A stretch of 64,000 bases of DNA from Stomorhina lunata (taxonomy: Eukaryota; Arthropoda; Insecta; Diptera; Rhiniidae), in assembly GCA_933228675.1 (NCBI GenBank), contig OW121740.1:6637442-6701441 (forward strand). The letters are read 5' to 3'. Below the pieces are notes generated by a model. It searched no databases. It saw only the letters and a program-made list of their open reading frames with translations, and had not been told where the DNA came from. Every line of letters starts with the position of its first letter. Position 1 is the stretch's first letter. Made by a program: the position numbers and the translations under genes. Positions 45,009 to 58,113 of this stretch are shown piece by piece.

Positions 45009-47530
45009 TCCAAAAATTTCTTATTTTTATAGAAAATTTTTCAAAAATTTCTCATTTTTATAATAAATTTTTCAAAATTTTTTTATTTTTATAAGAAATT
45101 TTTCAAAAATTTCTTATTTTTATAGGAAATTTTTCAAAAAATTCTTTCTTATTTTTATAGAAAAGTTTACAAAAATTGTCTTTTCTTAAAAAAATTTTTT
45201 TTTTTGAAAATTTCTTATTTCTATTCGAAATTCTTCAAAAATTTCTTATTTTTATAGGAAATTTTTCAAAAATTTCTTATTTTTTTTAGGAAATTTTTCA
45301 AAAATTTCTTATTTTTTTTCGGAAATTTTTCAAAAATTTCTTATTTTTATAGGAAATTTTTCAAAAATTTCTTAGTTTTATAGGAAATTTTTCAAAATTT
45401 CTTATTTTTAAAGGAAATTTTTCAAAAATTTCTTATTTTTAAAGGAAATTTTTCAAAAATTTCTTAGTTTTATAGGAAATTTTTCAAAAATTTCTTAGTT
45501 TTATAGGAAAACTTTCAAAAATTTTTTATTTTCAAAAGAAATTTTTCAAAAATGTAATTTTTTTATAAGAAATTTTTCAAAAATTTCTTAATTTTTATAG
45601 CATATTTTTCAAAAATTTCTTATTTTTATATGAAATTTTTCAACAATTTCTTATTTTTAAAGGAAATTTCTTAATTGTATAGGAAATTTTTCAAAAATTT
45701 CTTAGTTTTATAGGAAATTTTTCAAAAATTTCTTAGTTTAATAGGAAATTTTTCAAAAATTTCTTAGTTTTATAGGAAATTTTTCAAAAATTTCTTAGTT
45801 TTATAGGAAAATTTTCAAAATTTCTTATTTTTAAAGGAAATTTTCCAAATAATTCTTATTTTTATACGAAATTTTTAAAAGATTTCTGATTTTTATAGCA
45901 AATTTTTTAAAAATTTCTTATTTTTATAGGAAATTTTTTAAAAATTTTTTATTTTTATAGGAAATTTTTCAAAAATTTCTTATTTTTATAGGAAATTTTT
46001 CAAAAATTTCTTATTTTTATAGGAAATTTTTCAAAAATTTCTTATTTTATAGGAAATTTTTCAAAAATTTCTTAGTTTTATAGGAAATTTTTCAAAAGTT
46101 TCTTATTTTTATAGGAAATTTTTCAAAAATTTCTTATTTTTATAGAAAACTTTTCAAACATTTCTTAAGTTTTTAAAAATTTCTCATTTTTATAGGAAAT
46201 TGTTCTAAAATTTCTTAATTTTATAAGAAATTTTTCAAAAGTTTTATAAAAAATTTCTTATTTTTATAAGAAAATTTTCAAAATTATTTATTATAAGAAA
46301 TTTTTAAAAAAATTCTTATTTTTATAGGAAATTTTTAAAAAATTTCTTATTTTTATAGGAAATTTTTCAAAAATTTCTTATTTTTATTGGAAATTTTTCA
46401 AAAATTTCTTATTTTTATAGGAAATTTTTAAAAAATTTCTTATTTTTATAGGAAATTTTTTAAAAATTTCTTATTTTTATAGGAAATTTTTTAAAAATTT
46501 CTTATTTTTATAGGAAATTTTTTAAAAATTTCTTATTTTCATTTTCATTTTTATAGGAAATTGTTCTAAAATTTCTTAATTTTATAAGAAATTTTTCAAA
46601 AGTTTTATAAAAAATTTCTTATTTTTATAAGAAAATTTTCAAAATTATTTATTATAAGAAATTTTTAAAAAAATTCTTATTTTTATAGGAAATTTTTAAA
46701 AAATTTCTTATTTTTATAGGAAATTTTTCAAAAATTTCTTATTTTTATTGGAAATTTTTCAAAAATTTCTTATTTTTATAGGAAATTTTTAAAAAATTTC
46801 TTATTTTTATAGGAAATTTTTTAAAAATTTCTTATTTTTAAAAAAAATTTTTCAAAAATTTCTTATTTTTATAGGAATTTTTTCAAAAATTTTTTATTTT
46901 TTTAGGAAATTTTTCAAAAAATTTCTTATTTTTTTTTAAATTTCTTATTTTTTTAGGAAGTTTTTCAAAAATTTTTTATTTTAATAAGAAATTTTTCAAA
47001 AACTTCTTATATTTTAAATTTCTTATTTTTCTTTTTTTTATCAAAATTTTTCAAAAATTTCTTATTTTTATATGAATTTTTTCAAAAATTTCTTATTTTC
47101 ATAAGAAATTTTTCAAAATTTTTTTATTTTTATACAAAATTTTTCAAAAATTTGTTATTTTTATAGAAAAATTTTCAACATTTTTTTATTTTTATAGGAA
47201 ATTTTTCTAAAATTTCTTATGTTTATGGGAAATTTATCTTATTTTTGTATTTATTATTTCAAAATTTATTTAAAATTTCTTTTTTTTATATTTTTAATTT
47301 TTATAAAATTTTTTTATTTTTATAAGAAATTTTTCAAAAATTTCTTATTTTTATAGGAAATTTTTCAAAAATTTCTTATTTTTATAAGAAAATTTTCAAA
47401 ATTATTTATTATAAGAAATTTTTAAAAAATTTCTTATTTTTATAGGAAATTTTACAAAAATTTCTTATTTTTATAGGAAATTTTTCAAAATTTTCTTATT
47501 TTATAGGAAATTTTTCAAAAATTTCTTATA
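45009..47530. repeat. 31-bp minisatellite (AAATTTTTCAAAAATTT type)
   Basis: About 80 copies of the same unit as at 8366. A higher-order repeat with marker GGAAATTGTTCTAAAATTTC starts at about 46194 and 46555 (period 361 bp). A distinctive block (46930-47110, with TTAGGAAGTTTTTCAAAAAT and CTTTTTTTTATCAAAATTTT) recurs at 51705-51880 and, in part, at 52375-52530. This ties the array to the one at 50745. Confidence 0.93.
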
Positions 47531-47536
47531 TATATT

Positions 47537-49273
47537 TAGCAATATATCAAAAAAAGTAGGTTTTTAAATTTCAAGATAATCACATGAATTTATATACATT
47601 TTTTCAGATACATATTCAGCTATCCTTGGTGCTACATAAAATGGCCCAAGCTATTTTGGTTCCTGAAATACAGGGTGTTTTCTATAATTTTGGCTTTTAA
47701 ACTAGAAGCAAATTTTGCGCTGTAACTTTCTTAATAGGTCATAAATTATACTTTTTTAAATTTGTATAGTTAGATAAGTGTAAAAGATTTCATCACCATA
47801 AAAAAAACATCAGTACACTTAGAGAAAAGATATGTATAAAAGATAATGCAGGAGTGAAAAAAGTATAAAATTTGCATTTAAAATGGCACAAAAGCGGATA
47901 CAGATTTTGAGACCAAATTATACGTACAGATAGCTACTATCGATATCTAAAAATTTGATATGGCGCTTCCCGATTAAATGTTTGGTTCTTCGACAAATTG
48001 AGAAAAACTAACAAAAAAAATGAAAAAAGGGTAAAAATTCTGCATTTTTAATATTTGTCTTCCTATAACTCATTAACTAAGAAACGCATCGAGAAGCGCC
48101 ATATCAAAATTTTAGATAAACATGTTCTTAATATGTGTGCAAATTTTGCGAGAAAAATACATAGCCATTTTTGTGCCATTTAAAAAACAAGCAAGCCTAT
48201 TTGTGTCATTTTTCACTTGTTCACCTTCGAAAGACACATTGATGTATGATAGCAATGTGGTACTTAAAGGTATATTGCTCAAATTCACGAACAAATATCC
48301 TGAGGCCTACAGTGAAGCAAAAATAATACACGATTAAATCGCGACCATTGATTTTCTTCTTCATCTTAAAGTGTGTATACAGCCTACTTTGAACCTCTTA
48401 AATGCGTAAAATGTAACAAGACAACAGTGGCTTCTGATCGTTTTGTGTTCTAGGAAACTAAAAATTAAATATTTAGTAATATGGACACTTACCACCAAAA
48501 AAAGTCCGACGAAAAAAATGTATTTAATACCTCATCGATTTACAGCGATTATATTTTTTAAAAGTAGAGATGGAAAATTAAATGGACATAAAAAACAAAT
48601 TAACATATTAAGAAACTAACCAATTTCGCGATAAAAAAAATCTGGCTAACAAGATTTTTGCATATGGATGCTAAAGTTAAAGAAAAGTTAAAAACTTTCA
48701 CTTTTATATGGAATTTAAGCCATACCCTTTCTTATTACAAAAACATTATTTGTACTTCTAATATTGTAAACAGTGACTAAATTTTACACAAAATTTTAAA
48801 ACAATCGTTCAAAAAAGTATCAGAATTGGTATACTATTAACTACTTTTGCCCCTAGAATTCTTATTTTTTGTCGGAATTTCATCGCAGATATCTCTTTTG
48901 AAAGTTTTTGAAAGCATCTATTTTTGTGTTTTTAAAAATGCTACAAAAGATTGCCGCAAGGCGGCGGTATTGACATGTTTATTACAAATGTATCAAATAC
49001 ATGTTATTTAGTTTTTTTTCGATGTTGGTATATTCAGAAAAAAGTTAGACTAAATACTCCTGAACAAAGTCGCGGAACATTGTCAAACCAAATGTTTAAC
49101 TTTTAATTATTAAAAATGCGATTTTCATATGTAACCTAAAAATAGCGCCATCTTTTAACAGAATTTAGAAACAAAAAAGTTGTAAAATAAACATTATTTT
49201 TATAAACCCAGAGATTAATTTTCTCCAATAAAAAAGTTCTTTTTCGCAAAAAGCCGTTTTTGATATATTGCTA
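47537..49273. mobile_element. 1.7-kb element with 17-bp perfect TIRs
   Basis: TAGCAATATATCAAAAA at 47537-47553 is exactly inverted at 49257-49273; both ends are flanked by TATATAT-rich sequence. Inside are a small inverted pair around TTTGATATGGCGCTTC (about 47957 and 48090-48112) and no frame resembling a transposase. Open frames at 48112-48337 overlap on both strands and are not recognised. Probably a non-autonomous DNA transposon, possibly of the TA-target Tc1/mariner group, which is inference from the flanks. Confidence 0.6.
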
Positions 49274-50505
49274 TATATATTTAAAAATTTTTTGCTTTTA
49301 AATTGCCTTATTTTTTCAGTGGCAGCTTTATAATTTAAATTACATAATTGTTAGTCGAAAACTTTTCTTTTCGCCCGCCCCGCCCCTTCCATTAAAAGCT
49401 AATTAAAGTTTTCTTGAGAGTTTTTGTTAACAAGCTGAGTAACACTTTCCTAACAAAATAAATTTTGTTACTTTTCCACTAAAACAAAAATAAGTTAATA
49501 CTTTTTCCCACATACTCAGTATAAATTACTTTAAGTAATTAGATTTTACCAGATTATTTGTGCCCAAGTAGAAAAACTTTTAGAACAATATCAAGTAAAA
49601 TGTTCATAAAATAAATATCAGCAAAAAAAAATTGAAAAGTTTTCCGGATAAGAAATTATTTGGCATATTTTGTTGATTGTAATTTCTATTCAAGGTTTTT
49701 TTTCCAGTACCAGTAATTCATGTATGGAAATTTCTATCGAAGTAATGAAATTTCAAGTGAAGAAAAGAAAGATTTCCTTAACAATAGCTTTTAACTTAAG
49801 GCAAGAATGAGAACAATTGGTTTGAAATTTGAAATATTTTCAAGCATTTAAGGAAATATGTAGATTATGAGAGGGGGCAAAAAGCAATAAAATAATATTA
49901 GTAAGCAAATATTTGTAATACAAATTTAAATCTTGCGATAAATTTTAAATTAAATCATTAAAAATTATAAAATAAGCAAAGTTTAGCAAAAAGCTTTTAA
50001 GAATATTGAACAAATCGTTCCTTTTTAACTTTAAGCCAACTAAACAATTCGTAATGACAATGAAATAAATGATCCTTTCAATTATTTAAATTAATACACA
50101 TACAAACACATCTCTACTCTAGACTTCCAATTATTTAAGAACCTGTAATTCACGTGTCATTAAATAAACAACAATAAAAGAAAACTTTGAAAAAAGAGAA
50201 AATATTTTTAAAAGAGAATGTGTAAATAATAAAAAACCTTAAGCACAAAACAATAAAAATAAAGTATCCTTCATTGACGTCACTTATAGGGTCGACACAC
50301 ACACTCACACATATCTTCCTGACAGTACAAATACGCACTTACATCCATATCCTCTTACTCATACGTTCTAGTAATTTATGTAGCTGCAGTTAAGGAGTAA
50401 AAAATTAAAGGAAGGAGGTTTTAAGCCATTGGAAAAAACGTCCTTTTAAATAAAATCAATATTTATTTTCTATTTATTATTCGAATCAAGAAAAGGAAAC
50501 AAAAG
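49274..50505. other. non-tandem intronic sequence
   Basis: A/T-rich with no gene or repeat recognised. It follows the 1.7-kb TIR element and precedes a fragment of a mini-me-like element. Confidence 0.45.
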
Positions 50506-50744
50506 AAGTAAGAGCTTTATACTCGGCTGTGCCGAATCTTATATACCCAACATCGAATTCTGGTAAATTTATTTTAAGAGGTCAGGAATATTTTATGTTG
50601 CTCTTTTTGTTTAGGCGATATCGTTATTTCGAGTGACGGATAGATCGACAGGAACCCCCTGTCCCTTCTATTGAGTAAGTGTTTTATATGGGAGCTATGG
50701 TTAAATAAAAAAGGAATTCGCAAAATTTCAATACCAAACTTTTT
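50506..50744 (+). mobile_element. fragment of a mini-me/DINE-1-like element
   Basis: Begins GAAGTAAGAGCTTTATAC with the hairpin TCGGCTGTGCCGA, then CTTATATACCC, and later GGGAGCTATGGTTAAAT. These parallel the start (AAGTAAGAAAGCGCTATAGT with a CGG...CCG hairpin, then ATACCC) and an internal landmark (GGGAGCTATGGTCAAAT) of the element at 10993. The right part is missing and a 31-bp array begins where it breaks off. Confidence 0.6.
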
Positions 50745-52810
50745 CTCTTATGTCTTATTTTTATAGCAAGTTTTTTATATATATCCTTATTTTCTTATTT
50801 TTATAAAAAAAATTTCAAAAACTTCTATTAATTTTTTTATACGAAATTTTTGAAAAATGTTTTTATTTTTATAGAAAATTTTTCAAAAATATCTTATTTT
50901 TATTTCTTGTTTTTATAGGAAATTTTTCAAAAATTTTTAATTTTTATAGGAAAATTTTCAAAAATTTCTTATTTTTATAGGAAATTTTTCAAAAATTTCT
51001 TATTTTGATAAGAAATCTTTCAAAAATTTCTTATTTTTATAGGAAATTTTTCAAAAATTTCCTATTTTTATAGGAAATTTCTTTTTTAGGGAATTTTTTA
51101 AAAATTTCTTATTTTTTTACGAAATTTTTTAAAAATTTCTTATTTTTATAGGAAATTTTTAAAAAATTTCTTATTATTATAATTTTTTTTTTTAATTTCT
51201 TATCTTTAAAGGAAATTTTTCAAAAATTTCATATTTATAGGAAATTTTTCAAAAATTTCTTATTTTTATAGGAAATTTTTCAAAAATTTCTTATTTTTAT
51301 AGCAAATTTTTCCAAAATTTCTTATTTTTATAGGAAATTTTTCAAAAATTTCTTATTTTTATAGGAAATTTTTCAAAAATTTCTTATTTTTATAGGAAAT
51401 TTTTCAAAAATTTCTTATTTTTATAGAAAATTTTTCAAAAATTTCTTATTTTTATAGGAAATTTTTCAAAAAATTCTTATTTTTATAGGAAATTTTTCAA
51501 AAATTTCTTACTTTTATAGGAAATTTTTAAAAAATGTCTTATTTTTATAGGAAATTTTTCAAAAATTTCTTATTTTTATGGGAAATTTTTCAAAAATTTC
51601 TTATTTTTATAAAAAAATTTTCAAAAATTTCTTATTTTTATAGGAATTTTTTTCAAAAATTTCTTATTTTTATAGGAAATTTTTCAAAAATTTCTTATTT
51701 TTTTTTTAAATTTCTTATTTTTTTAGGAAGTTTTTCAAAAATTTCTTATTTTAATAAGAAATTTTTCAAAAACTTCTTATTTTTTGAATTTCTTATTTTT
51801 CTTTTTTTTTTATCAAAATTTTTCAAAAATTTCTTATTTTTATATGAATTTTTTCAAAAATTTCTTATTTTTATAAGAAATTTTTCAAAATTTTTTTATT
51901 TTTATACAAAATTTTTCAAAAATTTGTTATTTTTATAGAAAAATTTTCAAAATTTTTTTATTTTTATAGGAAATTTTTCTAAAATTTCTTATGTTTATGG
52001 GAAATTTAAAAAAAAATTATTTTTATAGGAAATTTTTCAAAAAATTCTTATTTTTGTATTTATTATTTCAAAATTTATTTAAAATTTCTTTTTTTTAATA
52101 GGAAATTTTTATAAATTTTTTTTATTTTTATAAGAAATTTTTCAAAAATTTCTTATTTTTGTAGGAAATTTTTCAAAAATTTTTTATTTTTGTAGGAAAT
52201 TTTTCAAAAATTTTTTATTTTTATATGAAATTTTTCAAAAATTTCTTACTTTTATAGGAAATTTTAAAAAAATTTCTTATTTTTATAGGAAATTTTTCAA
52301 AAATTTCTTATTTTTATAGGAAATTTTTCAAAAATTTCTTATTTTTATAGGAAATTTTTCAAAAATTTCTTATTTTTTTTTTTCTAAATTTCTTATTTTT
52401 TTAGGAAATTTTTCAAAAATTTCTTATTTTAATAAGAAATTTTTCAAAATCTTCTTATTTTTTTATTTTTCTTTTTTTTTATCAAAATTTTTCAAAAATT
52501 TTATATTTTTATATGAAATTTTTTAAAAATTTCTTATTTTTATAAGAAATTTTTTAAAAATTTTTTATTTTTATAAGAAATTTTTAAAAAATTTTTTATT
52601 TTTATACAAAATTTTTCAAAAATTTGTTATTTTTATAGAAAAATTTTCAAAATTTTTTATTTTTATAGGAAATTTTTCTAAAATTTCTTATGTTTATGGG
52701 AAATTTAAAAAAAAAATTATTTTTATAGGAAATTTTTCAACAAATTCTTATTTTTATAGGAAATTTTTTAAAAGTTTCTTATTTTTATAGGAAATTTTCA
52801 AAAATATCTT
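50745..52810. repeat. 31-bp minisatellite (AAATTTTTCAAAAATTT type), right half
   Basis: About 65 copies of the same unit. The central part (50940-51600) is regular. Blocks at 51705-52090 and 52375-52720 repeat each other and the block at 46930-47300 on the other side of the 3.2-kb interruption. The large plus-strand frame at 51534-51938 is a repeat artefact. Confidence 0.93.
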
Positions 52811-55083
52811 TGGCTTTCTTGTTTTTAACCTATTAGGGCAAACCTATTTATATCATTATACGCCTGCCGCCTATTGTGAAATGTATAGATAGTTTCCATT
52901 TCCCCCCCTAAAACTTCCAGTAAATATATTATATGTACAGTTTAGCACTTCTGCATTCTTATTAAAAATCAACTCAGGCATGGGACTATTTATTTACCAA
53001 ACAATTTTGTAAAATTAATTAGAACTTAATAAAACATTCTGATTTTAATTATTTCATAATCAAGTCATAAATTCAATTAAGAATGATTGAACTGCCTTTG
53101 AGGCAAGAATTTAATTTTGTTTAACTTAAATTTTTTTATCAGGAATATTTTAATGCCGTCTCAGTTTATTTGTGTTTACCCACCTTCGGCAACAATATTC
53201 CATCTCAGTTCTATCCTGATACTAAGACTTAAGATAAATGAACAAACACAACTTGAATATAAATATTGAGCATTTACAATAACATTTTTCTTCATTTCTC
53301 CCGAGGTTTAAAATAGGAGGAGAGATTGAAAAGTTTTCTAGAATGATATGATTTATGAAAATCTATGAATGGCTGAATTAAGCGTCGATTTCCTTCAAAC
53401 AGTTTTCTTACTAAGTTAAATGAGTTTAAGTTAGATTCAAAAAAGGGGTACTACTTATATTTCTCATCTGTTTAAGCTAGTAGTTCGCAGTAAAATAAAA
53501 ACTTCACTTATAACATGTTAATGGTCCATCGTACCGGATTTCGGTAATAGAGAATCCCAATCGAAGAAAATTTTCTAGCAAAGCTACTTTTAAAACAACC
53601 TCCGATATTCTTGTCTTGAGTGTATATTCCAAAACCTTAAGTATGTGGATGTCATGCTTGACTTAGCTTAACGTTATTTTTAGGACATTTCCACCTTTGC
53701 ATTCCAAGCAAATACAGAAAGAGTCATCCAACATACTTAAACGCCATTACTTTTATGATACACCATAAAATGTTTACCTAAGGCTCAACGAAAGAAAAAA
53801 TCCTCTATTTTGACAGGCTATTGGCATTTCACTCACAAGGAGTAGCTTTCCTTTCACGTTAAGTATGTGGTTTAGTAACAGGAGGTCCTTTTGAGGTTGC
53901 AAAAATAAAAAATTCAAAAACACACATTAAATAAATAACAGAGTTAAGTAACCAAATGGTGGCAGCAAATCAGCCGACAAACAAACCTGTGAAAAGTTTT
54001 TTTTCTTTATGAGTTTTTCCGTTAAAAGTATAAATATCCTTTCAAGACTTTTGAAAAGGTTCCTTGCTTGCTCTTTCTGCCGGAAAACAAAAAAAAACTA
54101 ATCAAATGTTTCTTTGGTTGTAGTAAAATTTAGACATTTATAAGAAACATTTATATGATAACTAGCGCCGCAATACGAGTTGAGTTATTTATCTGGGTAT
54201 CATTTGGTCTTATGGAAATTTTGCTCAGGACGAAGTTATTTACTTTTTTGGTTTATTCTAATGTTTAGTAATTTATTTTGCTTGGAGCAGCTGATTAATT
54301 TTCAAATTTAACGTAAAATATTGAAGAGGATTAAATTAATGTTTGTGGGAGACAGGTTTACGTTATTAGATATTTATCATAATAAATTAAAGGTTTTAAA
54401 ATAAGGAAGAAAGAGGATTTAAAATCATTTAACTTTGATTTATACCTAAATTAGGGCAACAATTATCATATGTTTAACATTATGAGACAATTAATTTATA
54501 AAATAAAATTAATATTAAAGATGTGCTAGTACAGAAATAGAACAAAACTTTAACAAAAAAAATAAAAAACTAAAAGCAAAAAAACTACTTTTTGGAATAT
54601 TTACTATCAAATTCGACTTCTTATTTACTTTTCAGCTAAACTTTGCCAATCTTGCACATAAGTCATTTCACCCTTATCTCTCGCGTAAGACAACAAAATT
54701 TCTTATTCAAAGAATGACTATATCAAACCAAACTACTCATGCTATTTTCACATTAAGATTATTATCTCCAAAAACAACCCTCGTATTTCAACAGAAATAT
54801 CTGCTAACAAAACAAAACTATAGCATTTAAAGTTATAAAGCCAATAAAAATTTAGCATTTTTGTCTGTAATCCCTAGGAAATATTAGTTTTGGTTACAAT
54901 GTGGATAAGAATGAGGAATAGAGATAAAATAAATAAAACTTTAATTCCAAATATTGCTACAAAATCATTTATATTGAGACGGGTTTAACACTATAGAGTC
55001 AATAAAGACAGATTACTTTAATTCCGAAAATAGTTACAGAAGAAATGTTTAAATCCAAAACAATTGTTCTCTTTATTTCTCTT
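52811..55083. other. non-tandem intronic sequence
   Basis: About 2.3 kb of unique-looking A/T-rich DNA. No reading frame above 60 codons, no RNA gene, no tandem order and no element ends were seen. Confidence 0.5.
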
Positions 55084-56560
55084 TTATAGGGAATTTTTTT
55101 AGGGAATTTTTCAAAAACTCTCTTTTTATAAAAAATTTTTCATAAAATTTAATTTTTATAGGAAATTTTTCAAAAATTTACTTTTTATAGGAAATTTTTC
55201 AAAAATTTATTTTTTAGAGGAAATTTTTCAAAAATTTAATTTTTGGAGGAAATTTTTCAAAAATTTAATTTTTGGAGGAAATTTTTCAAAAATTTAATTT
55301 TTATAGGAAATTTTTCAAAAATTTAATTTTTATAGGAAATTTTTCAAAAATTTACTATTTATAGGAAATTTTTCAAAAATTTACTTTTTATAGGAAATTT
55401 TTCAAAAATTTACTTTTTATAGGAATTTTTTTAAAAATTTACTTTTTATAGGAAATTTTTCAAAAATTTACTTTTTATAGGAAATTTTTCAAAAATTTAC
55501 TATTTGTAGGAAATTTTTCAAAAATTTACTTTTTATAGGAAATTTTTTAAAAATTTAATTTTTATATGAAATTTTTCAAAAATTTAATTTTTATAGGAAA
55601 TTTTTCAAAAATTTAATTTTGATGGGAAATTTTTCAAAAATTTAATTTTGATGTGAAATTTTTCAAAAATATACTTTTTATATGAAATTTTTCGAAGATT
55701 TACTTTTTATAGGAAATTTTTCAAAAATTTAATTTTTATAGGAAATTTTTCAAAAATTTAATTTTTACAGGAAATTTTCAAAAATTTATTTTTTAGAGGA
55801 AATTTTTCAAAAATTTAATTTTTATATGAAATTTTTCAAAAATTTAATTTTTATAGGAAATTTTTCAAAAATTTTCCATTTATAGGAAATTTTTTAAAAA
55901 TTTACCTTTTATAGGGAATTTTTCAAAAATTCACTTTTGATTGGAAATTTTTAAAAAAAATTACTTTTTATAGGAAATTTTTAAAAAATTTAATTTTATA
56001 GGAAATTTTTCAAAAATTTACTTTTTAAAGGAAATTTTTCAAAAATATACTTTTTAAAGGAAATTTTTCAAAAATTTACATTTTAAGGGAATTTTTCAAA
56101 AATTCACTTTTTATAGGGAATTTTTCAAAAATTCACTTTTTATAGGGAATTTTTCAAAAATTTACTTTTTACAGGAAATTTTTCAAAAATTTACTTTTTA
56201 TAGGAAATTTTTCAAAAATTTACTTTTTATAGAAAATTTTTCAAAAATTTACTTTTTATAGGAAATTTTTCAAAAATTTAATTTTTATAGGAAATTTTTC
56301 AAAAATTTAATTTTTATAGGAAATTTTTCAAAAATTTACTTTTTATAGGAAAATTTTCAAAAATTACTTTTTATAGCAAATTTTTTAAAAAATTTACTTT
56401 TTATAGCAAATTTTTGAAAAATTTACTTTTTAAAGGAAAAATTTAAAAATTTACTTTTTAAAGGAAATTTTTCAAAAATTCACATTTCATATGGAATTTT
56501 TCAAAAATATTTGATGTATAAAAAATTTGTTGAAAATCTTGATACATAGGAAATTTTTAC
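55084..56560. repeat. 29-bp minisatellite (TTTTTCAAAAATTTACTTTT type)
   Basis: About 50 copies of a 29-bp unit, alternating between ACTTTTTATAGG and AATTTTTATAGG spacers. It is the reverse complement of the 24861-26455 array, so the two lie inverted about 30 kb apart across exon 2. Confidence 0.93.
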
Positions 56561-58113
56561 TTTCGTGAACGATTTCATTAAATTTATATCATTTCACTTC
56601 TTTATACCTTTTCTTCTCTGACTCAACTGATTTACATACCTTAAATGAACTAAAGGCGATTTAGATCAAGTCGAGAAAAAGAATGTAGACCAAAACTAAA
56701 CCAATTTACATACAAATGACTGTAAATTTGTAGAGGAAGAACAAAAAAAAAAGCAATAACGAAAATATTTTTCAAATTAATTTGCTGCTTTATTTTTTCT
56801 TTTTCTAAAACTCTTTAATACAAATAAATACTTATCACAACTTTTGTATATCCATCAGTTTGTTCTTTTGGGTTTTAAGTTTTGTCTGACTTTAGCACAA
56901 AAGGAAACCGACTGACTACACAAACTGTGGGGGAAGTTGTGGGATTTGTTGCTGCATCTTTGCTACAATTTGACAAATCTTTCGGGGATCCCAAACAACA
57001 CAACGGGGTGTCATTATTAGAGCTTCAATCACAGTCAACTTAACACAACAACTAGACGACCAAAACCAACCAACCTCCTGACCCACCAACTCTCCAGCAA
57101 AAGAAGCATTAGTCAGGCGTCCGTCCTATATATAAACTATAAACTTGTTAAGGGCCAGAAGGAAATTGTAATGTAACTAGGGAACAGGATTTAATTTATG
57201 TTCATTGAAAACAAAGGAAATTTTAATTAAGTTTTAGCACCATATTTCCCCAAATCATTTCGAAATTTATTAATTAATCACAAAACAATGAATTTGTTTA
57301 TATAGTAACGATTTTTACTTCAAAACTAGAGAGTTTCATTTGAATTTCCTATAATTTAGAGCCATAAAATAAACTTGCATAATTTTATCAGGGACATTGT
57401 GCAAAAAAAATTATGACATCATTGAAAATTTAAATTTTCTACACTTAATTTTGGTTTCTAAATCTTTAGTAGGGAAATAAATTCGAGTGACAAATTAACT
57501 CAACTCTGGGGGGAATATTAAATTTTATCTGTGAATTTATGTGTCTGTTTTACTCAGCAAAATTTATAGGCTTTTGCTAAAATAAAGTTAAAATGCGAAA
57601 CAAGTGTTAAACTGAATTTTTAATTTATGAAAGGGACTATGTCTTTTTAGATACTTTGGAAATCCAGAATTGAGTTGGATAGACATAAGTTTTACATACA
57701 AATATGCCGTTTCTGATTTTGTTACAAAGTCTCTGGATAAGAAAAAAATATAGGGCACAGTCTCTCTAAATACAAAATAAGAGATACTTTACCCAAAATT
57801 GATATAAAACTTTGTCCATGAACTACCTAACTCTATGTAAGAAAGTTCCCTGACAGATATTTTGAAGAAGTAAATCCTTTAGTATAACCGATGGCAGTTA
57901 ACTCCGGAAATCTTAAATAAGTGAAGCTGTATTATTATATACCTCCGAAGGGCAGTAATGCTCAACTAAGCTTGGTGTAAACTTAAATAGGTCAAATTGG
58001 AAATTGTTTTATTTCATAAATTTCGCATAAATTTTCCTTCCTGAAATCGGTCAATAGATTTTGAGACACCAAACTATACCTGAAAGTTTAATTCAAAAAT
58101 TCTGTTAAATGTC
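56561..58113. other. non-tandem intronic sequence
   Basis: Slightly less A/T-rich around 56900-57130. No gene or repeat recognised. Confidence 0.45.
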
